A stretch of 64,000 nt of DNA from Rhabdornis inornatus (Eukaryota; Chordata; Aves; Passeriformes; Rhabdornithidae), in contig VWZS01000327.1 in NCBI GenBank assembly GCA_013397075.1, positions 62,001-126,000 on the forward strand, written 5' to 3'. The notes beneath the pieces were generated by a model. It was not told the origin of the DNA. It searched no databases and was given only the letters and a program-made list of their open reading frames with translations. How positions within the stretch are numbered: position 1 is the first letter of the stretch; each line of letters begins with the position of its first letter. The position numbers were made by a program, and so were the translations under genes. This document shows positions 39,570 through 51,800 of the stretch, piece by piece.

Positions 39570-39930
39570 TGTGGTCTTTGGTATTGACTTTCAGAAAGCT
39601 TTCAAGAGGATCTCTGAATTTTTTTAGTGAATCTGTACAATACCCCAAAAATGTTATGGTTTTCATTAAGGCACCAGATGGAGCAAGATCTCTAACCAGC
39701 TGGCTTGAAGTAAATACTGAATTTATTGTATTTTGGAGGCAACACATCTTCAAGACAGTGAAATTCTGTGGTCAGGTCACGCACATGTAGGTCTGGACAT
39801 TGCTGATGGTATCTGCTTCCTGGAGACATTGATAAAAAACATGCTGCTTAAGAACTGTCAGAACTGACTAAAATATCCTGAAGTCAGAAAGTCAATAAAC
39901 AAAGGTGGTAAAAGCCAGTGTGACCTCAGA
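39570..39930 (+). pseudogene. RTE-like LINE remnant: reverse transcriptase part
   Basis: About 1.1 kb downstream of the endonuclease-like block, same strand. IDFQKAF at 39583-39603 fits reverse transcriptase motif A. After a frame change, VFIKAPDGARSLTSWLEVNT (about 39660-39717) fits the RTE pattern YDG-x-x-x-x-x-x-x-GLEVTTGVRQG. GLDIADGICFL (about 39790-39822) sits where LDFADDI-x-LL is expected; the catalytic ADD reads ADG. VRKSINKGG (about 39890) could be the GLKIN-x-x-KTK block. All four motifs occur in the correct order and spacing. Non-functional. Confidence 0.55.
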
Positions 39931-42900
39931 GAATTGTATTGCTCCATAAGAGGGAAGTCTTAAGTCTTATCACTTCACTAAAACAGCAACTTTTGCATGA
40001 TTTCAACTGTGAGCAAATGATTCAAGTGGAATGCTCTGCTTTGCCATGGCCGGCCTCCAGCAGGGAAACCTAGCACCCTCCATGACAAGCTAAGAGTCTT
40101 TTGTAGCTATGCATTAAACATATATCTGCAGGTCAGGAAGGAATGGATGGAAAACTGCTGTCAGCATTGGTATTCCCCTTGGCTACTCAGAAACAGTTGC
40201 ACAGAATAAAGCAGGCCCTGATCTTGGCCTGGACATAGTGGCCCAAGACACCTGACACCTTCGGCATCCCCAAAGACAAGAAAACCACAGAAACATTTTC
40301 AGCAGCATATTCACTAAAGCAGCAGTTTTGCAAGAAAATTTGGGAAATTGTGATGGTGTTGGCTTCTGATACTACTTCCTCAAGACAGCTGAAGTTTTAT
40401 GCTTCTGGTGATATGAAAAGTAGGTTGAATTAAGACAGACAGAAAAAATGAGAACCTGACAGATCTGCAGTTTCTTCCTTCATGTATCTCTCACTGAAAT
40501 ATTTAACTGGTTAATTTAACAATCTACTGCATACTATTTTAGCTTTTCCTGTCTTATGAATAAAATCTTTGGATACTAAACATTTTAATGAAAGTCATTT
40601 TAATAGATTTTTAAAAATAATTTAGTTCTGCCACATTTTTCCATGTCTGCTACTGTGACTGCAACCTTTAGTGTGACCATCCGTTTGAATTTTGGCTCTG
40701 TTCAAAATTCACTATAACATTTCTTCAACATACAGAGCTCTGTCAAAATCTCTGGCTAGGGCTGCTCACACAAAAGACTCTCCACAGAATAAGGCACAGA
40801 ACACATAAAAGTATTTGTCTTTTGAAGCAAATTACTACACATTGTCCATAATTTAAAGAATTGTCACTGAGCCAGATTTCTGGTTTTATTCCTTTATTCC
40901 TGGGGGAAAAGCCCTCTTCTGACTAAACCTTAGTTTCAAATCATATTTAGACATCCAATTACTGAATTAAGTTTATTCCACAGTTTGACATCAGTATCAT
41001 AATCCAGTTACCTACCCCATGGTGCTTTAACTTGCAATAGTGAACATTTTCTGTTTGAGATAATTGTACCACAGCTACTGGACAGCCATAACTGATAGGA
41101 TTATGTAAAAAACAGCAGCTTATCATGAATGTCCTAACATTTTCTGATGTTAAATACTCACTTGATAATGATGCAACTGCAAATATTGCCAGTGGTTTTG
41201 TTTGCCAAGGTTATATTTTGCCGTAAGTGATGCAAAAGAACACAGGCTCTATTCCTGAAATAGCTGGTCTATAAATACGATACCTTTAGATACCCAGCTG
41301 AGCCAATGATTCTTTTGCCTTCAGACTGAAATGCTGGATTATCCCATTTGTGATGGGAAAAAAATTGGCATTTTAGATATTTCACCTTACATTCTTATAG
41401 CATAAGAGGGATTGAATTTTCCCTTTTGTCTTCACTCAAACTGAGCAAGAAAACTGCTGACATGCTCCTTTCTTTTTGATCTATGCCTTATGGCTCCCCC
41501 ATCTCCTGCCATGCCAAACTGCACCTCTTTCGCTAGTTTGCAATTATATTCTGGTAATAATCTTTCCCCTTTGGCTTTCCTGATTTCTCATCCTCCACGA
41601 GTTTTTGAGTCCATTCCTTTCCCTTAGTGCATCCCAAATACTACGCACACCCCACTGTAGGTTCATAGGCATCTGCAAATGATTAAAGCAACTATAGGTC
41701 TTAAAAAGCAAAACAATCCTCATTTTTGGAGGGATTTGGGGTAATATTGCCCCAGATATTATATAGTAGAAATAACCTCAAGCAAGAAGTATTTAAGTTT
41801 TCTGATTAGCAAAACGTAAGTCATACAGCCAAGTCAATGATGACCATAGAGAAAGCCAGAATTTCTGAGGTGCTATTTTGGGAAGCAGGGATGTGAAGAG
41901 AACAAAAACAGAAGAGAAAGAAAACCATAATGCTGGAAAATCTGGAATCCTCAGATCAAAACAGTTTTACAAATAGGAAGAAGTGATTTCATCCTCAGGT
42001 ACTGTTCGATCTCTACCCCAGATGTCAAAGTGCAGAAAAACAGCAAACAGCTGTTCTCACAGGACAGAGCAAAAGGAAAATGAGTAATGACGAACGCTGC
42101 TGCTTAGCTACCCAGGGATGTTTGCCCTAGATAGCAAAAGCAGGAGTGCCCACACTGGGACTCTGCAGCTGTTGATAAGGCTTGGCTCTGTCATGAACTA
42201 GTGGACTTGTTTCCAGTAGTTGTTTGGTGCAATGGCCTCTCTTAGCAGGTGTAACAGATCCCTTGCTACATCCCACAGCCCACTTGTACCTTATGCAACT
42301 ACAGTTTTCATATACTGCTTTGTAAATAATTGGCATTTTTCAGGTTGTTGAAAAAAATTGTCACATTCTACAATAAGGCTCTTAGAAAAAAAGCCACGTC
42401 TTCAAATAATTCCACTCTGACTGAATACAAGTTAGAGGCTTGGATGTCAGTATTGTAATAAATACATGAACACAATATGTCTACTGAATCTATATTAAAT
42501 CTGTGAGTTTCTATCGTATTATGGTTTTTAATCACATTTTTACAATGACAGTCAAAATATCATCTCCATCCACTTATCTTCTTAATAATCAGCAATGCTC
42601 TTTTGTCTGCTGAAAGATCTTTGGTTTTGCCCACACAAGCCATAAAAGCAGAAAACATGATGCAACATGCTATAAGCTCCTGATCATTTCCATCTACCCA
42701 TTGTTTGTACCTGCTGAAACTGCTCCAGCCCTAGACAAAATGAAATCATTAAGTATACTAACATTCATTAATATAAGAAAAATTTTAAATCTCAAGATAT
42801 TCCATTATGTATTCCAAAAACTTCAGAAATCACAGACCAAACTTTGAAGGCACTGGAAAACAGCAGCTCTGCCTCAAGTTAGTCAAACAGTAATTACTCA

Positions 42901-44100
42901 CTACCTTTGAAAATAAGTCCTGAAAGTTGTTTCAAACTGTGTATAAAGTACATAACCCTCAACTGAGAGGAAGTGTGTATTTTTTTCATTTAATATAGTA
43001 AGCAATGACACTTTCAGCAGTTTTTAGTTCGTGGTATTTGAACTGTGATCTTTGATTTTGTCCTAGAATTCTTCACATACCTTCTAAAGCCCCAGAAGTC
43101 TTGGGTGAGCACATCACATTCTTTCCAATTAAAGTCCCTTTTCTTCAAATACCTTTTCACCTTTGTCTAGTTTAACACTGAGCTTGTTTCCCACAAACCA
43201 TTATCCACAGAAATTTCTTCGTCTTCAGTTACAAAATGAATCATTCATCTCTCTTTAAACATTTTTAGACTTTTAGGTGCAGAATTGCAGAAGATGCACA
43301 AGGTGTTTGCCTGTCACCAGTTTTGCTCACCTTAAGCCTAACTGCCTCTGTGTCCAATTCTATCCAAACCTAGACAGATATTCATAAGTTAACTAGTCAT
43401 ATTTCACATCATAATGTTAAGTATAAAGTTTTAACTAAAATATGTCTGAAGCATGGGATAAATATCTCCTGAAAAAAGTATTTACCTCCAGTGAGTACAG
43501 ATCAGGTTTGCAAAGCTGTTCACTGGGCCTTCACTTTAGACATCTAAGGTTAAGCAAGATGAATTCTACTGCCTCCACCACATCCTTGGTCCAATCACTG
43601 GGAAAGTACTGCAGAGATACTTCCATGTAACAGAGCATGTTACCTGACTAAAGGTTACCAATTAAACACAAGGCCACGGCAAGGATCAGAACAATTAGCA
43701 AAAACCAAGTGCACAGCCTCACCAATCCAAAAAACATGGAAGGGGAATGATACAGATGAGTGCTCCTAGTACAAAACCCACTAAACAAGTGAAGGAAACT
43801 CCCTAGAAAACTCCACAAACTGAGGGATTACCTAAAGGTTTTAAGACTTGAGAGGAGTAAGAATTTAGGTACTGTGTAAAATTTATTAGAGGATTATTTT
43901 TTAGTGGATTGAAGCAGTGTGGAAGTGTGCCAATCTTCCTCTGGGATGTTTAAGGTAACCACCAAAATTGTGTAATGGGAGTGACTAAGGCAGACTGGAG
44001 AGAAAGAGGCACAGAAAAACCAAGGACAAAGAGGATAAAGGGGACCAGTCCCATGTAGACAGCTTACCAATTGCACTGCACTGCTGCAGCCCACCCCAGA
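39931..44100. other. Intergenic: nothing recognised
   Basis: AT-rich DNA. The first few hundred bases (to about 40330) may be the 3' part of the RTE-like element, since the texture stays less AT-rich, but no motif is clear. No exon or RNA gene seen in the rest. Confidence 0.5.
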
Positions 44101-44520
44101 TTATTATTGCAACCTATTTCTCACTAGTCTTGTGTGCATCTACCTGTCAAGGCTAGCAAACCTCAAGTGCAAATAGCCCACAAGCAGGACAACAGGAGTA
44201 TGAGCCACTGGAGCAGGACCACATGTCTGAGGCACTTGAAGGTCCAGGGGCCTGCAAAGGGGAAACATGGGCTGGATGTCAGTCAGTGCCTGGAGTGTCT
44301 GACAGACCCCCACTACAGCTGTGTGCACACCACGGGTGAGGCTCAGCCTGGCCAGCTGGAGAAGGAAGAGGGTGGAGCAGCAATACCCAGCACAGTCTCT
44401 GTTTGCACAGGTGCCAACACATGCACTGCACTCTGCCCCTGGGGATTTGTGGCTGGCAGTGTTTATTGTTTGTATAGTGTGTAGGTGTGCACACAGGTAT
44501 TATTTTATATTGTTACAAGC
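44100..44520. other. GC-richer block of unknown origin
   Basis: About 400 bp with clearly higher GC than the surroundings and open frames on both strands of 60-116 codons (for example 44134-44484 plus). No protein family is recognised, and the frames overlap one another. The sharp edges suggest an inserted repeat such as an LTR piece, but I found no TG...CA ends or target duplication. Confidence 0.35.
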
Positions 44521-47429
44521 TTGATGACACAGGAATCACAACAGCCTGGGGTCCTTTGGCTTGGCAGGGAAAAAAAAAGCCGTCATCCCAACAGCCAGGG
44601 GATTCTGCTACCATGAGCAAAGTTTAGAAGGGCCATGCAGACACTGGCAAAAAACCCTCCTGTTGAAATATTCAGTTGGTCTAAAAAGTATATTTCCACA
44701 TACCTAAGTGGTCATTTTTGGCTCCCAGTGAAAGCAAAAAAGACTGAAACAAACCACTAATTAAGCAGTACAAAACTCCCACCACGGTTACAGTCATTTA
44801 GTTTGTTTTAGGTATCTGTAATATATGGAGAGTAAAAGAAATTACTTTATTCAAATATCTGTTTCATTACATAGTCTGGCTATGATAAAATAGAAATAAA
44901 ACATTGATGACTCCATAGCTGCTGTATCATGAAACAGCTAAATTCACCAAGGCTATGAATACTGTTTTAAGTGTTTATGCAATAAAGAAATTATTTTTCT
45001 TTCAAACCACTCCTTAAGTATCTTCCCAAAGAAAGAACATATACAGAAGTTTTGGGGTTTTTTTTTAATCAGGTCTGTAGGCAATACATTGGTTTAGAAA
45101 ATAATACATCATCTTCCTTTTTTTCTTTAATCAATGACAGCAAAATTTTGAAGGGAAACACTACCAGTTTCCTTAGATTTTCAGTATTTTATGTGGTAAT
45201 AACGACTTTACTCTGCATGCACTTGGGTACACATACATGCAGATGCATGTATCCATGATCTTTTTACATACAGTCGATTTAATAAATCTAGGTAACTCCA
45301 TTAAGGTGACTAAGATGAGGTCTGATTACACCTCTGAAATCACTGACGGGAAAAAATAATAAAAATGCCTGCCAAATAAAAAATTATTATGGGCTCCAAC
45401 TCCTTAATTTTATTTCTAAACCATTTCAGCAATGGCCTGTAACAGACTTACATGGGCACTTCTTGCAAGCACAGCTACCACCTGCCAACTACTACACTTA
45501 AATAAATGTATTTGAGTATTGTGGCATTATGTACTTTAGGTAGATGACCACAAAAAGCATCAGAGACAAACTGTAAGGGTTTCCAAAAGGGATAAATCAA
45601 CAGCAGTTAGCCCAACAGTGTACAAATCCATGTCCAGGGATCTTCTGAACTGACAGACTGCAACCACCATCTGCAAAATTACAAATTACTAATTTCCAAC
45701 CAGAAAGCTGCAGCTCAGACCTACACTGATTTTACAACTAACACATTTCTAGAAGTCACAGCAAGACTTGACTTTGGTTATAATTTTACACAGAGATTGG
45801 TCTTGGCATCAAGTGGGGCACCCTCTTAGCATTCCAGGAAAAAGTCTGTTTTCCAAAGATTTTGGAAAAGGAATTCATAACCAAATGCACAGACTCTGAG
45901 TAACCCTCATAATGTTAAAATTCCTTTTTTCAGCATAGTTACAATCTTTCTAGCAATTTTTAGCCAACCCTGATCCTTTGAGTTGCACCACTTGGGTCCC
46001 CTATGAAAGCAAGAGTTCACAAAGGTCTTAGAACATGAGGGGATCCTTTGGACATGGCTCATGCCGATTGCTCCACACCAATACCCCACCAAAACCTAAC
46101 CAACTTCAGAACTGAAAGCTCTTGTTACATTCAGAGTTCTTCACCAAAGCTAATAAATTCCAAGCAGCAGGGCTTGTTCACATCAGAGGTTACCATGACT
46201 CAACAAATCAATAATCAACAACTTCAACTCACGCAAAACTGACAAGGCTGAAAATTTTTAATCACATTTCAGGAGATTAGTGTGGTTTTGCAAATCGTGC
46301 AAGACTTGACCACAGCTGTGTCACAAGCCGTATTTTGGATTGCATATTCTCCCTCAATTTTTTCAGTATTTCAGGAAGAAAATAAACTGTATTTGGCACA
46401 GAGTGCACTGTATTAGTACAACAGGCACACAGCCAGCATCAGCCTATTTCCTGATCTGTTCCACTTCTTCTCATCATCCTACTTATAGCTCCTCAGATCT
46501 GCTTCTCTTCCTGCATCACCCCATAAAGGTAAGTGATCCAGAGAGTCAAAGATACATTATGGCCTATACATTATGGCCTCTTATCACCAAAGAGCCATAA
46601 TTTTGCCAGGATGATTCAGGAATCTTGCCCAAACAGTACTGCAAGAGACAAGCTAAAGAGTAAGAACCAGAAATACGCATGGATTAGTGTCAGCAGATAC
46701 ATTAAACAGGATACTATATGAAGGCAAATGCGCAATTTTCAGATTAAAAAAAAAATTAAGTTTACTCTACTTGAGTTTACCAATTTTTTTTTTGTGCATA
46801 AGCTCGGGGTAAGGGAAGCATCATTACAGACTGTAGTGTTAAGACTTAAAAAGATCTTTTTGTACAGATGATGTTAAGCAACATTACAGTTGTTACATAT
46901 CTCGTATCTCTCTTCAGTCTAGACAGCCTAGTTTAATTCCAGCATAGTTTTCTGATCACCTTGGTAGCTTCAGTAAAAGGCTGTTTATCCCACTGGAAGT
47001 GAAGCAGCGTGTTTCCCAGGCAAACTGTAAAGGAACTTTGGGCTATAGAGACCTTGTGAAGTGTGAAACTTCCATTTATCTTCTATACATATAAAATAGA
47101 AAGCTTATAATAAGTCTCATCCAGAGGAGTTTCTGTGGTTTATAAAATTTATGTCATTTTTCACCCAGATTTTACAGGTTTTAAAGAGAAAAATGATTCA
47201 ACTAAGTAACCATCAATATTAGCAACTTAAAATCTGAAGTTTGGTCAAGTTATATAACAATAGTTACGAAGGCAGAGCAAAATTATAAATATGCTTACAG
47301 ATGTCTGAAAATTCCTGCTGAATTGCTTTCTGGATAAAAGGAAAATAATATATTGTACCATGAGAAGTATAATGCAGACATTTTGAATAATCAGTTGGAA
47401 TAATCAAAACCTAGTCTATTGCTTAAGGT
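44521..47429. other. Intergenic, downstream of DCAF13: nothing recognised
   Basis: AT-rich DNA with no recognisable exon or repeat family. A 14-bp tandem duplication of TACATTATGGCC type is at about 46552-46579. Confidence 0.55.
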
Positions 47430-47432
47430 CAC

Positions 47433-47438
47433 TTTATT
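47433..47438 (-). terminator. DCAF13: Candidate DCAF13 polyadenylation signal
   Basis: TTTATT on the plus strand, AATAAA on the gene strand, 432-437 nt after the stop codon. A closer variant, ATTAAA, is complementary to 47818-47823, about 47 nt after the stop. Either could be used; cleavage sites are not determinable here. Confidence 0.45.
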
Positions 47439-47869
47439 AAATTTGTTTAAATAAATTTTTTTTTAAAAGACAGCATAAAGACAGTAATTTTTTTAACTCT
47501 GTACGGAGCAGGGTTTTTTGCTTTGACAAATATTAACCTATTTCATCCTTTTTTTTGTAGTAACAGTACCAGTTACAGATATTCTCCACCAAGTTATCTG
47601 CTTGTATCAAAAGGGTCAAACTCCACTGCAATATGCAGTGTTGGGCGAGTAACATCAGACAAATGGCAAAAAACAATTACAGGGGAAATTCCCTTAACTA
47701 CTCAAAGCAGACGATGACTTGAGAAGTCAGAGGATGCACAAGCTTGAAAGGAAAGTTGTATTTCTGGAACCATATGCTGTCTTACCAAAGTCCATCAAAT
47801 TTTGTACAGTGTATTCTTTTAATAGTGACATTTTTCTTTCATTGTGACATTTTGTACATGTGAAAACAA

Positions 47870-47957
47870 TTATTTCACTACTGCCACAATATGCTTCTTC
47901 CTCTCTGGCACAAATGGCACAGATCCCGGCTTGCTGTGCTTACGACGATTCAGTTCC
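47870..47957 (-). CDS. DCAF13: DCAF13 last coding exon
   Basis: Acceptor TTTCTAG ends at 47958. The exon supplies G to complete a Lys codon, then 28 residues from ELNRRKHSKPGSVPFVPE to KKHIVAVVK and a TAA stop (47872-47870). The basic tail ending KKHxVAVVK is the very C-terminus of vertebrate DCAF13 and ends the Sof1-like domain. Length and end agree with the family, so the stop is genuine. Confidence 0.95.
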
Positions 47958-48726
47958 CTAGAAACAAAACAGAAAAATGAAACTCAGTAGTCAGCACAAA
48001 CGTTTAAGAAATACTCCTCCCCAAGCTACTAATGGAGTTATTCTACAAAGAAAACAAAAAAAGCTAAGAATTGCTCTGTTTCTAATAACCAAAAGCCACA
48101 TACTCCTTTGGGAAGAAGGACCATCCCTTTTGAAAGTAACTTTGAAGTTGGCTAATTTAGAGAGGTTTCAAATAAGCCTTGCCTTGGGAGCTTAGCTTGG
48201 TTTTCATGTCAACAGGATCAACTGCTCAAGTTTGTGGAGTTTTTTAGCTAATAAAATTAAAGATGAAGACCCACCATTGGCTATAGCAAAGTATGCCACC
48301 TCCTACTCCTGGAAATTCCAATATGGCAATGATCCAGGTGGCATAAAACATTCATCCTGGAATCTGGCATTACCAAAATAAACCAAAACCACAAACCGAC
48401 AAAAAAACAAACGAAAACCAAAAAACCCTCCACACACCCCAAAACAGCCCATCCTATTTCCATTACAATGGGGCATCACAGCACACTGTGGCTCTTTCCA
48501 ACATGGTATCTGTTTCCATGTCTTCACTGTGCTTCAGGGAAGCAGCCAGTCCTCACTGACATTGGCACTCATCTGCATTTTCCTTATAATCAATCCAGCA
48601 GTTCACGATCGCTCATTCAGATGTTCAAAGGAGCTCTACAACTCCCATGCACCACTGCCACAGCAGCACTGCAGTGATGCATTCTATTAAGAGGAAAGAA
48701 AGGAAAGGCATAAGAGGAACACGTAC

Positions 48727-48890
48727 TTCCGCCGCCGAGCCTCTCTCATGATCCGCTGCTCCTTGATCTGGCAATAAATACTCTTGGGCAAGTGTCGGTG
48801 CTGAGCTATGCGCCGGATCTGAGGGTGAAACTGGAACTTCTCCTTCAGCTTCTGATTGTAATTCATAGCTGCCTTCTCTCGAGGTGCAAG
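48727..48890 (-). CDS. DCAF13: DCAF13 penultimate exon (Sof1-like domain)
   Basis: Acceptor CCCTGTAG ends at 48891; donor GTACGT begins at 48726. It is phase 0 at the start and leaves AA at the end. The 54 residues include APREKAAMNYNQKLKEKFQ, IRRIAQHRHLPKSIY and EQRIMREARRR, the highly basic Sof1-like domain that follows the WD40 propeller and contacts the pre-ribosome in the yeast processome. All positions look well conserved. A 107-codon open frame over the same stretch on the same strand is out of frame with the gene and extends into both introns. Confidence 0.96.
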
Positions 48891-51800
48891 CTACAGGGAA
48901 AATAACACAGACAAGCATGTTGTAAAAGAACAGGGATTTAACTGTCAATCTCCTCTACAAAACAAAATTTTAACTTTTCATTCAAATGGCTTCCTTCCAG
49001 CAAATTCCTTCAGCATAAGGGTAGGTGAGTATTAAAAAACCTAAAATTCCAATACCCCAACGCTCAAACACAAAATGTTATCCTTTCAAAGCTGAGTGAA
49101 GTAACCTAATTTAATTCCCAAGAATCAGACTTTAATGTGCTGTAGAGTGACAAATGAGAACATAAATAGCTGACAGTAAACACTCTTGGTCTTTCCTAAC
49201 CTCTAATGATGATCAACTTCCCCTGTAAAACAAATATTTTCAGGCATTTTAATCACTAGCCAGTCTAATTATAAATGCTGTAGAGGAACTGTCTTCATGA
49301 ACAGCTTTACAGACAGCTCTTCAGGTGGCCTAAATCTTACCCAGCACCCTGATCCCTTGGGAAGCACAAAGCACAGATCAGATTTCAAGTGTTTGCTTGA
49401 CTATATGGCACACAAGGAGTTCCAACTTTCATCAAACAGCTAAAAAAGTCTCAGTATCACAAACACATGAAATACAGGTGAGCTGGTCTGCCACAAAAGA
49501 CTAATTTTTAATTCATTATTAAAATTCTGTCCGAGCCACCGTTAACAACACTGAAAGTAAGAAGCACCTTCTCCTGACAACCAATCTACAGAAGATCTTT
49601 TTTCAATTAGGCTTTTATCCTTTGGTCCTAATGTTTATTTATCAAAAGGAAAAAAAATGTTTCCTGTGGTTTTGTTTAAAGCATGCATTGCTTCATAAGG
49701 AATAGCAATCTCTATGTATTTTGGATTTGCTTGGATCTTTGGGAATTTCAGCTGCATTTCAGTCTAGCGAGCTTTCATATAAACATAAAATCTGTTAGTA
49801 TTAAATATAGGATGACAATAATCCCATCCTCTTTTTCCTACCCTCCTGCCCAAACTTTGTAACTCCAAATTTCATACATCTCAAAAACCCTTCATATTTT
49901 CAATTAAACCATGGCACCAGTTTTTTACCATCCCACATCTATGTCACACTACATCTCTGCCTAAAATATTGTAAGTAAAACAATAGTTCAGGCACCTTCT
50001 ATTTATTCAGCTTTGTAAATGACTCAGTGTCACTAACTTCTCACTTTCAAGAAGACAGAAACTGATGCTAACAAAAAAAAGCAGTAACAAAACCAACAAC
50101 TTTATTATACACCCGGCTGGAAATCCCACATATAATATAATGAGACATGTGTTTCCCCCCACCTCGAAATCAGCAATTTGCTTTTTATTCTCCACTCTGG
50201 ACATCACTTTTGTGAGTTATTTCTGGTAGAATTTTTTGTGAATTCTGAATTAATAAATATCACATTCAGATGATTTTGGTCCAGAATACCATAAATGGTC
50301 TGAAAACAAGTATTGATAAAAATTACCACAAAGGAGCTTCTGATTTGGGACAACAAAGAAACCAGGTACCAGATACAGAGTAGCTCATGGCTCAAAAAAT
50401 TCTTATTCAGACATTCTTAACCTCTTTCTCCACACCCTCTTGTTCATAAAATGCAAATCCTTCTGCTTTACTTACATTCATTGTGGCCTCTGAAAATGAA
50501 ATTGAGTAAATTTTACAGTCTCACCCCACTAAAGCTACCCTCCCCCTTTTACCGAAATTCCTTCTTGTGACCCAGCCTGTGAATAGCTGGTTCACTCTCA
50601 GTAAATCCCAGGTGTTCCCACTTTGCAGAAAACTGCCAACATAATCCAAATTAAAGAGCTTTATTTTAATTAAATGCAATGATTTTCCTTTAATTTTAGA
50701 AGAGCAAATTGCTGCCGATTTAATATAACCTTGATGATTCCACAGACAAGAGGTGAATCTGTAAATTAAAGATACATCCAGGACATGTTATTTAAAAAAT
50801 TAATATAGATTTAGAGGTAGTGGAGCCTGACTCCATTTCTATGGGTAATGTGGTATAGAGAAAGGCACACAGCTGGTGACTTTCCACCCAACTACCAGAT
50901 GCCAACAGCCAATACACCCAGCTGTGCTAAGTGCACCCTCATCCACACAATGGTAAAAGAAAATTCTGCAGTAATGACAATTTTCCTTTATAAGAGAGAG
51001 TAGATAGCTAAGAAAGCACACTGCAATAATGCACTGAACTCCAACTCTCTCTTGCAAGTCACTTTACAAAGGTCAGTGTGAACAGCCCAAGAGAACAGCG
51101 TTACTTCCTATTCTGTTTTGGGCTGGAGAAGATGCACAGCATGATTAGAGATTTCATTTATAGGGACTAGAACACTGTCCAATTTAATATGCAAAATAAA
51201 TTAGGAATTATGTGACATCATGAGGGGAAGGCATGCTTAAAGGTGACATACGACTGTTTTGTCATATGTTCAAATAATGAATGTGCAATTTCTTTCCTAC
51301 ATGAGGAAAAAGAAGATTATGTGGCAGAAACATAGCTGATTTGTGCCACTACAACAGGAGTATTTCACAGCAAATACTTAGGGTGAAAAAGGGGTAAAAA
51401 GTACTCTTTAAATGCAACCATGTTGTCAGCAATAGGAAAATGCCTCCCTGAGTAAACTGCCCATGCCTCTTCTCCTCACTCCTGATGACACAGACTGCTT
51501 ATTTTTCCATCTAAGCAGAAGAAAAGTAAGCATTTTTGCAGAGCCCTGATTAGAAGCTAAAACCACCCTTAAAAAAATTCTCCTCTTCAAGAGGGCTGTA
51601 TTTAACTACATACTATTAAGACTTCTGTAATTCAGCATGAGAATAGGAAATGAATGTTTATCTGTCCTCTTCAGGTCGTCCTTCTAGGTTAGGGCAGACA
51701 AGAGCACAGAGGCAATATATTTTTAGAATCCAGATATACCCCAGAAGTTTTCTACACCATAGCTTGCCTTTATTTACTTTTCTGTCACTCTGCTGAAAAC

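Noticed and set aside
48625..48948. 107-codon minus-strand frame
   Set aside because: It overlaps the DCAF13 penultimate exon in a different frame and reads through both splice sites.
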